A stretch of DNA of 64,000 nucleotides from Candidatus Woesearchaeota archaeon (GTDB lineage Archaea > Nanobdellota > Nanobdellia > Woesearchaeales > ARS49). This document shows, piece by piece, positions 34,627 through 43,209 of this stretch. The position numbers and the translations under genes were made by a program. The stretch is from positions 1 through 64,000 of the forward strand of contig WJJS01000014.1 of NCBI GenBank assembly GCA_014729505.1, given 5' to 3'. Position 1 is the first letter of the stretch. Each line of letters opens with the position of its first letter. The notes beneath the pieces were generated by a model that saw only the letters and a list, made by a program, of their open reading frames with translations, made no database searches and was not told the origin of the DNA.

Positions 34627-35177
34627 TACGAAAAACCACACTCCACTACTGTTAAAGATTTCCCTTTAAAATACGCCTCACACTCACCACTAACAGGATT
34701 TGCTGAGGGCATGTCACCACATATTGCACTTTGAGGACCTACAGCAGCAGGACTTGTTTGATACTCCAACTCACATTCGCGACAACAACGCGTCTCAAGA
34801 GGAACAGTGCCAAGAACAGAAATATTTTGAATGTTTTTCATGCGAGGGCCTAGAGAACATTGTTCATTAGGAGAACAGTTCTGAACATAAACTTCACCGG
34901 TCACTTCCACAATAGAATACTCAAATTGTTGAGCTCGCTCGCAATCGTTAACAAAATCAACCAGCAAATAGCCATCAACGACACCCATACAGCCCTTATC
35001 CACAAAAAATTCACCGCGGATAGTCGTAAGATGCGAATGCTCAACAGTAATAGCAAGATCTGCAGAGGTATTAGGATCGAAAGAAGGAACAGAATCTTTT
35101 GGGATCAACAACATACCACCATAAAAAGCAGCAATAGTAATGACTATAACCGCCAGAAGAATCACAAACAATCTCAT
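34626..35177 (-). CDS. Membrane-anchored, cysteine-rich extracellular protein
   Basis: 183 residues: one N-terminal hydrophobic span (residues 3-25) without a lipobox, then an outside domain with about eleven cysteines, including CCRECELEY. Disulfides are likely, which fits the DsbA-like enzyme elsewhere in this window. Family unknown. A GGTTTATTAG box on the minus strand at about 35197-35206 precedes the start. Operon with the zinc-ribbon gene. Confidence 0.6.
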   Translation of the reverse strand: MRLFVILLAVIVITIAAFYGGMLLIPKDSVPSFDPNTSADLAITVEHSHLTTIRGEFFVDKGCMGVVDGYLLVDFVNDCERAQQFEYSIVEVTGEVYVQNCSPNEQCSLGPRMKNIQNISVLGTVPLETRCCRECELEYQTSPAAVGPQSAICGDMPSANPVSGECEAYFKGKSLTVVECGFS

Positions 35178-35253
35178 ACGAACAAAAGAGATCCGGTACT
35201 AATAAACCTTTTGGCCAACAAGTCTTTTATACTTAATCAGTATAGAATAAAAT

Positions 35254-37596
35254 ATGAGACAGGTATTCAAACCTTCACATAGCGCCTTTGTTACATGGCA
35301 CGTCCTAAAAAACGCCATCTTCATCGTACTACTTTCAGGCATTATTACATCACTAGCAGGGTTCTTTATTGCCGCATCAAAGCCGGACTGGCTCGTGGCA
35401 TTCCTGATTTTTATGGCAGTATCCACTGTACTCATTATCTTGCTCAACTGGATGCTGCGCACCATAATATACAAAAAAGAAGAATATATCATCGATGATG
35501 ATCGCGTTTATCATCGCAGCGGATCACTATTTTCAGATCAGACAACGGAACTCAATATCCGCAATATCACTCACGTTACCATGCTCGTACCGTATATAGA
35601 GCACCGATTGTTCAAGACAGGAACAATAAGCATTCAATCAGCAGGAAGTGGCGCTGCAGAAGTCGTACTCGAATCAGTCAATAAACCAGACACTCTATAT
35701 GAAGCAGTACAGACAGCAATGCGCAAGAAAGGATTCGGTCTCAAAGGAAAAAAACTCATCCAAGAAGAACAACCAAGCACTATAGGCATATTACTAGGAA
35801 TAATTCCAAGTTTTTTAGGCCAGGTACTGGCAGGACTCGCAATACTCTTTGGAATACTCATACCATTTACTGCAAGCACACAACAAACAGGCATATTCAT
35901 TATACTGCTTATCATCTTCATACTGGGATATATTGCCATAGTGACAGGACTCGCAATACTGCGCTATCTTAATCAGAAAAAAAGACAATACCAACTTTAC
36001 GACGACATGATAACATACAAAGAAGGATTCCTTACTAGAAATTACAGCGTCATACCACTGGAAAACCTGGCAGACACATCGATTAAGCAAGGATTTATTG
36101 GACGACTACTCGGCATCTATGACGTGCACATTAGTTGTCAGGGAGCGGGTCAGGAAATCATCTTTTCCAATATGGAACGAGGAGATATTCTGGAAAAAAA
36201 TCTGGACACACTCATTGAAAAAACGGAAAGCCTGATCGTCAAAGGAAAAAAAGAGAAAGCATCGTCAAACAGAGTTACAAAAAAAGAAGTCCGAAAAGAA
36301 ACTGCCAAAAGCACGTACACCGCTCATTTTACGCCCGACATGAAGACTACATTGATGAGTTACATTATAGTCTTGCCAGTATTCATTGTCCTTTTCCCGC
36401 TATTGCCGATCTATTTTATTGCTCTCATTGTTACTATTATCACTGCACTGCTCACAAAATATCGCGTCAAACCAACAAGTTTCGAATCATACTTTGATAT
36501 TGGCGCTCGAACAACGACAACGTTTAGCGCAGAAAAAATCACCGCGATAATCCTCAATGAAGGACCTGTACAACGATGGTATCATACGCTTCGCATACAA
36601 TTCTGGTCGATAGGAGCAAGTTCTATACTTTCATTTCTCAATATCCCCTGGTCAAAAAATATCAAAAAAGAATTCCTCAAAAAAATAGGTATAGAAGAAG
36701 GACCGACGAGATATACCATTCATTCCAATTTCAAAGTCTCTGCATTCTTTAAAGCGACACTATACCTCACACTCTTTTTGCTCGCAGGCATAACAGTACT
36801 TCTTTTTCTCAATGTCCTGCTAGCAGCGGGAGGAATTGCAATACTCGCAGCACTCTACATCATTGGTATCGTCTATGCAATAATATATTACAAAACAGTG
36901 AGCCTCACCTTCCACAAAAACTATGTGCATTACGAACACGGCATATGGTGGAAACAATACTATTACGTCAAATACCACGATATCAAAGATATAACTATTG
37001 TCCAATACCCGTTTTCTTCACGAGGAAAAATAGAATTTAATGTGGCAGGCGAAACGGAAACGCAGGATGGAAAAGGAAACAAAAAAGTTGTCGCACACTC
37101 GCTCAAAATACATTACGTTGACAACATACATCAAAAAGACGAACTCATCGACAGAATACTCATAGAACACCCAAACGCACAACGAATACAGGAAATAGAG
37201 AACAATATTGAACACTACTCTCCACCACCCATTCTAAAAGATAAACCATCGCTTGGCAACAGCGTCACAATACTCCTTCTTGTTAGCGCCATCTTCTTTC
37301 CATTACTCATATTGCTACCCATCACCCTCCCACTTACTATTTTGACAGTGAAAATGAAAACAGCAGTGATCCAGCCCTATCGGGTCTATCTCAAGTCAGG
37401 CATTCTTTTTAAGCGACAGAAAAGTGTCGTCTTTTCCAAAATAGATCACATCAGTATCGGCCAGGGAGCATTCAATAAAATGTTTCACAATGGGACGATA
37501 ACAGTCAATACCATAGGAAGCAGTGAACCTGAACTCGTCATCGCAAACATACCGCGCTACAAAGAGTTCTCAGAAGAACTCAACAAACATTACTAA
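35254..37596 (+). CDS. Large membrane protein with repeated bacterial PH-like domains
   Basis: 780 residues alternating hydrophobic pairs and PH_2 (YdbS/YdbT-like) domains. PH-like blocks appear at about 75-155 (YIIDDDRVYHRSGSLF..), 240-320 (YQLYDDMITYKEGFL..), 400-480, 545-650 (LTFHKNYVHYEHGIW..) and 695-778 (VIQPYRVYLKSGILFK..). Each has the strand pattern with a FxxIxxI-type middle and a TI.I.. end. Membrane pairs lie at about 15-65, 185-230, 350-395, 500-540 and 655-690. The role is unknown, but YdbT-type proteins are linked to membrane homeostasis. TCTTTTATACTT about 26 nt upstream makes it leaderless. Confidence 0.75.
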   Translation: MRQVFKPSHSAFVTWHVLKNAIFIVLLSGIITSLAGFFIAASKPDWLVAFLIFMAVSTVLIILLNWMLRTIIYKKEEYIIDDDRVYHRSGSLFSDQTTELNIRNITHVTMLVPYIEHRLFKTGTISIQSAGSGAAEVVLESVNKPDTLYEAVQTAMRKKGFGLKGKKLIQEEQPSTIGILLGIIPSFLGQVLAGLAILFGILIPFTASTQQTGIFIILLIIFILGYIAIVTGLAILRYLNQKKRQYQLYDDMITYKEGFLTRNYSVIPLENLADTSIKQGFIGRLLGIYDVHISCQGAGQEIIFSNMERGDILEKNLDTLIEKTESLIVKGKKEKASSNRVTKKEVRKETAKSTYTAHFTPDMKTTLMSYIIVLPVFIVLFPLLPIYFIALIVTIITALLTKYRVKPTSFESYFDIGARTTTTFSAEKITAIILNEGPVQRWYHTLRIQFWSIGASSILSFLNIPWSKNIKKEFLKKIGIEEGPTRYTIHSNFKVSAFFKATLYLTLFLLAGITVLLFLNVLLAAGGIAILAALYIIGIVYAIIYYKTVSLTFHKNYVHYEHGIWWKQYYYVKYHDIKDITIVQYPFSSRGKIEFNVAGETETQDGKGNKKVVAHSLKIHYVDNIHQKDELIDRILIEHPNAQRIQEIENNIEHYSPPPILKDKPSLGNSVTILLLVSAIFFPLLILLPITLPLTILTVKMKTAVIQPYRVYLKSGILFKRQKSVVFSKIDHISIGQGAFNKMFHNGTITVNTIGSSEPELVIANIPRYKEFSEELNKHY

Positions 37597-37614
37597 AAAT
37601 CACGAGGAAAAAAC

Positions 37615-37869
37615 ATGGCTGGCGGAAAACATGCACATTACGTCCCCTGCATCAGATGCGGACAAAAAGCAGAACGGATACAAGAAGGAACAGAAAATGA
37701 CACATACGAATGCACGGTCTGCGGACATGAATTTATCATACACTGGGAAGAACCACCGGAAGAACCACAATGGCCAGTAAAAGAAACAACCGACGAGAAT
37801 AAAAGATCAGAGTCAACAGATCACGAGCATCAATCACACAACGAGCATTGCAATCCCAAACATGAATAA
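37615..37869 (+). CDS. Small zinc-ribbon protein with a His/Glu-rich tail
   Basis: 84 residues. CIRCGQKAERIQEGTENDTYECTVCG is a clean two-knuckle zinc ribbon. The last 40 residues are polar, with HEHQSHNEHCNPKHE at the end, a possible second metal site. GAGGAAAAAAC before the ATG is the ribosome binding site; it lies 18 bases after the PH protein gene, probably in the same operon. Function unknown. Confidence 0.65.
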   Translation: MAGGKHAHYVPCIRCGQKAERIQEGTENDTYECTVCGHEFIIHWEEPPEEPQWPVKETTDENKRSESTDHEHQSHNEHCNPKHE

Positions 37870-37988
37870 ACCAGATTGTTCTTCCGTCGCTTTCAATAGA
37901 TAATCAAATACAAAAGACCAGTCGATAGCGGAGCATATTCGATACACTTTTAAACCAAATTTTCATATCATTTTCAACACTAGTACGT

Positions 37989-38993
37989 ATGGAAATTACT
38001 CCTGAAATCAAGAAACAGCTTGAAGCACAAAAAGCGAACTGCATCTTTTGCAAAATCATCTCGGGAGAGATGGAAGGCACTAAAGTATATGAGGACGATA
38101 AAATGCAGGGCATCCTCGATATACGGCCGGCAGTAAAGGGCCACATCTTGCTCCTGCCAAAAGAACATTATCCTATCATGCCCTTTTTGCCTCCAGAAGA
38201 TTTCAAACATATATTTGGAAAACTGCCACAAATACTTAAAGCATTAAAAGAAACAACAGTGCGCACAGGAATTACGGTCTTTATCGCCAATGGAGGTGTT
38301 GCAGGACAGCAAAGCCCGCACTTTCTCATCCATGCACTGCCACGAGAAGAAGGAGATGGTCTTGACAAATACTCTTTTAGCGAGGACAAACACGTTGACA
38401 AGAATCAACAACAACAAATCAATCAGGTACTTGCAAAAAACCTCCCGGTCATGATGGCCAATCATTTCAAACGGCAACCAGCAGCCTGGCATGAAGGAAC
38501 AGGAGAACGACCAACACACCTCGACGACATACAACAAGTGCTCTACGAAGATGAACTCGTCGTGATCGCATCACCACCAGAACCACAAGCATTAGGACAT
38601 CTCATCGTGTATTCAAAAGAAGCAAACGCGATAGAAGACATATCGAGTATGGGTTCAAGCCATCTGTTTTATACAGCATCATACGGTGCCACTGCAGTAT
38701 TTGAAGGACTCAAAGCACAAGGCAGTAATATTATATTGAAAAGTGGTGTGAGCAGCGACAATCCAACAGGAAGGCTGGAAGTGCATATCCTTCCACGCTA
38801 CGAAAACGACGGACTTGATCTCATGTGGACACCACAGGAACGAGCAGACACGAGCATCGCAGGACCACTCAACGATGCCATGTTTGTCGTCGCAAACACC
38901 AAAGATACACTGCCAAAAATATACGCACGACTAACATTTGGTTCGCCAAAAGAAGAGATAGAGCACGCGATCAAACAAATACAGGAAAGCTAA
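37989..38993 (+). CDS. Tandem HIT-domain protein with altered catalytic motifs
   Basis: Two HIT (histidine triad) domains in one chain of 334 residues. Domain 1 (about 17-135) has the Hint-type [10 protein letters not shown] zinc knuckle, [19 protein letters not shown] and [11 protein letters not shown]. Domain 2 (about 180-285) has [27 protein letters not shown] and [10 protein letters not shown]. The HxHxH triad is broken in both: H-x-L-x-H in domain 1 (His111, Leu113, His115) and R-x-E-x-H in domain 2. The middle His is the nucleophile in known HIT enzymes, so hydrolase activity is doubtful; nucleotide binding is still possible. Confidence 0.8.
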   Translation: MEITPEIKKQLEAQKANCIFCKIISGEMEGTKVYEDDKMQGILDIRPAVKGHILLLPKEHYPIMPFLPPEDFKHIFGKLPQILKALKETTVRTGITVFIANGGVAGQQSPHFLIHALPREEGDGLDKYSFSEDKHVDKNQQQQINQVLAKNLPVMMANHFKRQPAAWHEGTGERPTHLDDIQQVLYEDELVVIASPPEPQALGHLIVYSKEANAIEDISSMGSSHLFYTASYGATAVFEGLKAQGSNIILKSGVSSDNPTGRLEVHILPRYENDGLDLMWTPQERADTSIAGPLNDAMFVVANTKDTLPKIYARLTFGSPKEEIEHAIKQIQES

Positions 38994-39025
38994 GCTTTTT
39001 AACCAATTCTGAAAACGTTACAAGT

Positions 39026-39973
39026 ATGAATTCAGTCTTCCCAAAGCTTAAAGGGCCAGCAATACTTAGTCCGATGTCAGGAGTAACCGACGTAGCTTTT
39101 CGCATGCTTTGTCGACGATACGGAGCAGCTCTCACGTATACAGAGTTTGTTAACAGCACCGGGCTTATACGCGGCAGTATGAAAGCAGAAGAGATGATCC
39201 GCACCGATCCTTTGGAAAAACCCGTCGCTTGCCAATTATTCGGCAATTCAATAAGTGACGTCATAGAAGCAGCAAGAACAATTGAAGATAGATTTGACAT
39301 TATCGACGTAAACTGTGGATGTCCGGCATGGAAGGTTATTAAAATCAGAGCAGGAAGTGAAATGCTACGAAACCCAGAAGAGATAGGACACTTTGTCAAA
39401 GCACTCGTCTCTGCAGTGAAAAAACCTGTAACAATCAAAATAAGAAGTGGCATTGACAAGAATCACATCAACGCAGTGGAAGTGGCGCGTATAGCAGAAA
39501 AAGCCGGAGCTGCAGCAATTGCAGTGCACGGACGAACACAGAAGCAAGGGTATCGAGGGGAGGCAGACTGGGACATCATTAGGAAAGTTAAGGAAGCAGT
39601 GAACATTCCTGTGATCGGCAATGGCGATGTGTTCACTCCAGAAACATTTAAGAAACGACTTGAAGAAAGCAGAGTAGATTACATCATGCTTGCACGCGGA
39701 GCGATAGGAAAACCATATCTCTTCGCGCAGGTACAAGAGTATTTGGAAACGGGCGCATACCACGAGTATAATTCTTTAGACTGTTTTAAGGAGTACTTAA
39801 CGATTGCAGAAAAGTATAACACCCATTGGTCAATCGTCAAAACGCACGCAATGCAGTTCACGAAAGGTCTTGTTGGAGGAGCTGCGCTACGACAACAACT
39901 CAATGATTGCGAAACGTACAACGAGCTTAAAAAAGCAGTCGAAGTGTACGAAGGAAAGTACGTCTTGACATAG
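39026..39973 (+). CDS. dus: tRNA-dihydrouridine synthase (Dus family)
   Basis: FMN enzyme that reduces uridines in tRNA. The N-terminal [22 protein letters not shown] is typical, the catalytic-cysteine segment is [13 protein letters not shown], and FMN/phosphate contacts are in [12 protein letters not shown] and [23 protein letters not shown]. Length (315 residues) is normal for archaeal Dus. The track ORF runs upstream into the HIT gene; the GCTTTTTAACC box just after that gene predicts a leaderless start at ATG 39026. Confidence 0.93.
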   Translation: MNSVFPKLKGPAILSPMSGVTDVAFRMLCRRYGAALTYTEFVNSTGLIRGSMKAEEMIRTDPLEKPVACQLFGNSISDVIEAARTIEDRFDIIDVNCGCPAWKVIKIRAGSEMLRNPEEIGHFVKALVSAVKKPVTIKIRSGIDKNHINAVEVARIAEKAGAAAIAVHGRTQKQGYRGEADWDIIRKVKEAVNIPVIGNGDVFTPETFKKRLEESRVDYIMLARGAIGKPYLFAQVQEYLETGAYHEYNSLDCFKEYLTIAEKYNTHWSIVKTHAMQFTKGLVGGAALRQQLNDCETYNELKKAVEVYEGKYVLT

Positions 39974-40039
39974 TCATACTTCCACAAGATTTAAAAACGC
40001 GCCAACACCCAACAGGCGTAACACTTTGGAGGGTTATAC

Positions 40040-40837
40040 ATGGAAAAAGAGAGTCACAAAGATACTGCTCACGCAGAAAAAAAGCATCACACAAAAACAG
40101 AAAAACAACAAGCATCACAAAAAGCGTCACACAATCCGGGAACGCTACTCACGGTCCTGCTTGCTGTCGTACTCTTACTCAGCGTTGTCAACTTGTACAG
40201 CACATGGACGCTACATCAGAAATTCGAAGTAACAGGAGCAGCAGTGGTACCTACAGCTGCGCCAAACAACTTACCAGATACTGTACCGCCGACACCTACA
40301 GGCGCTGCTGCGCCAATCGCAGTTGATGCAGACGATGACGCGGTAAAAGGTGATGAGAATGCGCCGGTTGAGATTATTGAATTTAGCGATTATGAATGTC
40401 CATTCTGTGCGCGATGGTATACACAAACATACATCCAGTTAAAAGAAAACTATATCGATACTGGAAAAGTAAAACTCGTGTTTCGCGATTTCCCTCTAGG
40501 ATTCCACGCGAACGCACAAAAAGCAGCAGAAGCAGCAGAATGTGCGGGAGAGCAAGGAAAATATTATGAAATGCACGACCTGCTTTTTGAAAACGGCGTA
40601 AGCGGCGGCGTGACAGCTTTCAAGCAATACGCTGCTACACTTGGACTTGACACTGAAGCATTCAACAGCTGTCTTGACAGCGGACAAATGGCTGCAGAAG
40701 TGGCTGCTGACATGGCCGCAGGACAAGCAGCAGGTGTAAGTGGAACACCCAGCTTCTTTATCAACGGTGTCAAACTCGTTGGAGCACAACCATACGAAGC
40801 GTTCCAGCAAATCATCGACCAACAACTAGCCCAATAA
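40040..40837 (+). CDS. DsbA-like membrane-anchored thiol oxidoreductase
   Basis: A basic cytoplasmic N-terminus (about 33 residues, His/Lys-rich), one membrane span (about 34-52), a Pro/Ala-rich linker, then a DsbA/thioredoxin-fold domain with SDYECPFCARWY (active-site CPFC) and the cis-proline GVSGTPSFFI near the end. It should form or isomerise disulfides outside the cell. The secreted Cys-rich proteins in this window are plausible clients. The start has an SD (GGAGGG). A terminator overlaps its stop. Confidence 0.9.
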   Translation: MEKESHKDTAHAEKKHHTKTEKQQASQKASHNPGTLLTVLLAVVLLLSVVNLYSTWTLHQKFEVTGAAVVPTAAPNNLPDTVPPTPTGAAAPIAVDADDDAVKGDENAPVEIIEFSDYECPFCARWYTQTYIQLKENYIDTGKVKLVFRDFPLGFHANAQKAAEAAECAGEQGKYYEMHDLLFENGVSGGVTAFKQYAATLGLDTEAFNSCLDSGQMAAEVAADMAAGQAAGVSGTPSFFINGVKLVGAQPYEAFQQIIDQQLAQ

Positions 40838-40849
40838 GGGCATTTTTTT
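40829..40849 (+). terminator. Terminator after the DsbA-like gene
   Basis: GCCC-AATAA-GGGC hairpin that includes the stop codon, followed by A and seven T residues. A second T-rich run follows. Confidence 0.6.
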
Positions 40850-40902
40850 CTTTTTCTCCACTTTTCAAAAGGTTTTTAAGACATACTATCCAAGTCGCAC
40901 GT

Positions 40903-41412
40903 ATGAAAAAGCCTCGCATAGTTCTCGTCTACACAGATTATAATTGGTTTGCTGATGACGCTCATAGAGCGCGCCGCGCATTTGACGAGAACCCAGAAGA
41001 ATTTGCCAGACGCATTGAAGAAAATCCCAGAAGAGCATACACGGGTTTTTGTGGTCTGGAAGGAAGCATCGCAGAACCGCAACGCGCAGGACAATTTGAA
41101 AGAGAACTGCAATATGTTCGTCCAGGACCGTTACGACCCTTTATCGAACTGGACTTTACCGCTCCAAGAATACTCTATCGCCGCATTGAAATAGGCGACA
41201 TTCCACTGGAAGTCGAGCAGGCATATCCTTTAGTGCGTGACGCAATAAGGGGAGAGGGAGAATTCGCAGCAATGGAATGGCAAATGAACGGAAAAAACCA
41301 CATAGATCTTGTCGTGACATACGTTAATACAGGTTCGCGCTACCTAACTGTTATCGAGCAATTACACCATGATTTTGACGTTGAAGAAACAAAAATTACT
41401 CACGCGTTTTAA
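40903..41412 (+). CDS. Hypothetical protein, 169 residues
   Basis: Soluble, very rich in Arg, Glu and Phe, with a polar helical first half (ARRAFDENPEEFARRIEENPRR) and a beta-rich second half. Not recognised. A GGTTTTTAAG text at about 40870-40879 is a probable TATA box, near the usual distance from ATG 40903. Convergent with the DUF1653 gene. Confidence 0.6.
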   Translation: MKKPRIVLVYTDYNWFADDAHRARRAFDENPEEFARRIEENPRRAYTGFCGLEGSIAEPQRAGQFERELQYVRPGPLRPFIELDFTAPRILYRRIEIGDIPLEVEQAYPLVRDAIRGEGEFAAMEWQMNGKNHIDLVVTYVNTGSRYLTVIEQLHHDFDVEETKITHAF

Positions 41413-41416
41413 TCAA

Positions 41417-41791
41417 TTATTCAATGCTGTACCGCAGAATAAACCTAGGAGTTTTCTTTCCCTCATACTCGATCTCTTCAATAAACATCGGCAAGGGTCG
41501 TGCCCAGAGTACGCGATCACCCATCTCTTCAGAAACATAATGTGCCTGGTAGAGAACGTAAGGGATCGAGGTATCAAATTCTTTTGGCAAAAGACCTTGA
41601 TGATCAAGGACTACACGACCGTCTTCGAGCCATACACACAATTCCAAAGAAGGATCTTCGCTATACTTTGCTGTAGCAATACTCAACGAATCGCTCGTGA
41701 CAGATCCAAGTTCTGCTATGCCGAGAACACTATACAGTTTCTTGTTTTTAGCGTGCTGATAGATGCCTAACTTGAGAGGACTAGAACTCAT
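41417..41791 (-). CDS. DUF1653 protein
   Basis: About 124 residues with the DUF1653 pattern: KLGIYQHAKNKKLYSVLGIAEL at the start, YVLYQ in the middle and the closing MFIEEIEYEGKKTPRF. The function of the family is unknown. The track extends to 41983 through the aIF1A gene; ATG 41791 (MSSSPLKLG), which overlaps the end of aIF1A by 11 bases, is the real start. Operon with aIF1A. Confidence 0.85.
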   Translation of the reverse strand: MSSSPLKLGIYQHAKNKKLYSVLGIAELGSVTSDSLSIATAKYSEDPSLELCVWLEDGRVVLDHQGLLPKEFDTSIPYVLYQAHYVSEEMGDRVLWARPLPMFIEEIEYEGKKTPRFILRYSIE

Positions 41792-42134
41792 CGTCTGCTT
41801 CAAGCGCTTTGAGATATCCCTTCTTGCGCAAGACCTCGACTTGTAAGCGCGTATACTTGTAAATAACGTCGCCCTTCTCGTCACCGCCAAGCTCCCATGG
41901 TTCAATAAGCAACACATTGCCCTCGCGAACCCATAATCGTCGTTTAAGACGGCCAGGAATGCGGCAGATACGTGTCTTACCATCCATACAACGCACTTTC
42001 ATACGCGAACCACCGACACGCTGTTCACATATGCCAATAACCTGATTGCCCTTTGGAAGTCTTGTTCGTCTGATCTCTTCTTGCTGTTGTTCAAGCAATT
42101 CCTTTTCAGTTAACGGTTTTTTTGGTGGAGCCAT
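41781..42134 (-). CDS. eif1a: Translation initiation factor aIF1A
   Basis: OB-fold factor that helps place initiator tRNA on the small ribosomal subunit. RLPKGNQVIGICEQRVGGSRMKVRCMDGKTRICRIPGRLKRRLWVREGNVLLIEPWE is diagnostic (quoted in part), and the C-terminal acidic ADDEF is usual. 117 residues, complete. ACTTATAAACC (minus strand, centre about 42161) lies about 27 nt before ATG 42134. Confidence 0.96.
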   Translation of the reverse strand: MAPPKKPLTEKELLEQQQEEIRRTRLPKGNQVIGICEQRVGGSRMKVRCMDGKTRICRIPGRLKRRLWVREGNVLLIEPWELGGDEKGDVIYKYTRLQVEVLRKKGYLKALEADDEF

Positions 42135-42211
42135 CTACTGGTGTAATTTACGACGGGGTTTATAAGTGTTTGCTAAGTATGCACACAAAAATTCTCATCG
42201 CAGAAAAAACA

Positions 42212-42541
42212 TTATATGGGGAGGGGATCGTCTTGAACATACGAAAGTCCATTTTGCAGGGCGATTTCAGCTTTTTGCAATTCCGCACCAAGATATGCCG
42301 CATGATCCAAACGGGAAACAAGGTTTTCGCGAATAATCGTGTTATAAATCTCTTCAGCACTGCGGCCCTCGATAACAAGTAAAACCTTATGTTCGTAATT
42401 GCAAAAGCGAACCTTAATCAGCTTAGCAAACGGTTTAATCGTGAAATAGCCCTTTGGATCTGCGCGCCATTCCTTAAGACTGTTATAACTCGCACGAATA
42501 ATGCGAGTCGGAGGAACTTCTACTTGCGGGTGAATAATCAT
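42212..42541 (-). CDS. DUF4346 protein
   Basis: 109 residues. WRADPKGYFTIKP, IEGRSAEEIYNTIIRENLVSRLDHAAYLGAELQKAEIAL-type text and YVQDDPL match DUF4346, found in archaea also as a domain next to methyltransferase- or pterin-related proteins. Role unknown. It is leaderless from the palindromic TTTATAAA box at 42565-42572 shared with the divergent HD gene. Confidence 0.8.
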   Translation of the reverse strand: MIIHPQVEVPPTRIIRASYNSLKEWRADPKGYFTIKPFAKLIKVRFCNYEHKVLLVIEGRSAEEIYNTIIRENLVSRLDHAAYLGAELQKAEIALQNGLSYVQDDPLPI

Positions 42542-42564
42542 GGAGTACTGCTCGGGGATAATTA

Positions 42565-42572
42565 TTTATAAA
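42565..42572. promoter_or_regulatory. Second shared palindromic TATA box
   Basis: TTTATAAA centred at 42568.5 between divergent genes. The minus ATG (42541) is 27.5 nt away and the plus ATG (42593) is 24.5 nt away. No other TATA-like element is present in the 51-base gap. Confidence 0.65.
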
Positions 42573-42592
42573 GGTTATGCAGAAATATCCGA

Positions 42593-43198
42593 ATGATCCC
42601 ACATCTGAGCCGCATGCATTTCTTAGCACAATTACAGGATCACGGACTGCATCAACACCAGATAATCCTCAAAGCCATCAGTCAGGCAGTACGATCACAT
42701 ATGAATCAAAAAAGGGACGACGGTTCATCATATCTAGAACAACACATCTATCCGGTTGCCAGCACCGTCATAACATTCTGCGATCAAACAGACGAGGCAT
42801 TGACACCGTTACTTATCTGTGGCGCGCTACTGCATGATACACTAGAAGATGACAATAATCTCAGCGCAGAACACTTACACACGCTCTTCGGCGAACAACT
42901 CACCACTCTTATCATAGAAGTGACAAAACCTTGTTTGAACACGTATCCAGGCACAACAACCTGGGACAAAAGGATGGCCAGAGACAAAGAATACCTGACA
43001 AACATGAAGAAAAAAAGCCGAGAAGCACGCATTATAAAACTAGCAGATCGATTAAACAACCTGCGCTGTTTGGGCACGAGCAGGATCGCAGGAAAACAAC
43101 AACGATACGTGAGAGACACAAAACGATACTATGTGCCACTGGCAGAAGAATTCCCCTGGTTTCTTCAAAGAATAAAAAAAGAAATGAAAAAATACTAA
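42593..43198 (+). CDS. HD-domain protein like the (p)ppGpp hydrolase domain of SpoT
   Basis: 201 residues. HIYPVASTVI, GALLHDTLEDDNNLSAEHLHTLFGEQLTTLIIEVTKP and RIIKLADRLNNLRCL follow the order of the SpoT/MESH1 hydrolase domain: the HD pair, the ED motif and the final D. No synthetase domain follows, so it is a stand-alone hydrolase candidate for alarmones or related nucleotides; a general HD phosphohydrolase is the alternative. The start at ATG 42593 is chosen over 42577 (other frame) from the shared TATA box. Confidence 0.75.
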   Translation: MIPHLSRMHFLAQLQDHGLHQHQIILKAISQAVRSHMNQKRDDGSSYLEQHIYPVASTVITFCDQTDEALTPLLICGALLHDTLEDDNNLSAEHLHTLFGEQLTTLIIEVTKPCLNTYPGTTTWDKRMARDKEYLTNMKKKSREARIIKLADRLNNLRCLGTSRIAGKQQRYVRDTKRYYVPLAEEFPWFLQRIKKEMKKY

Positions 43199-43209
43199 GA
43201 AGTGATCAC

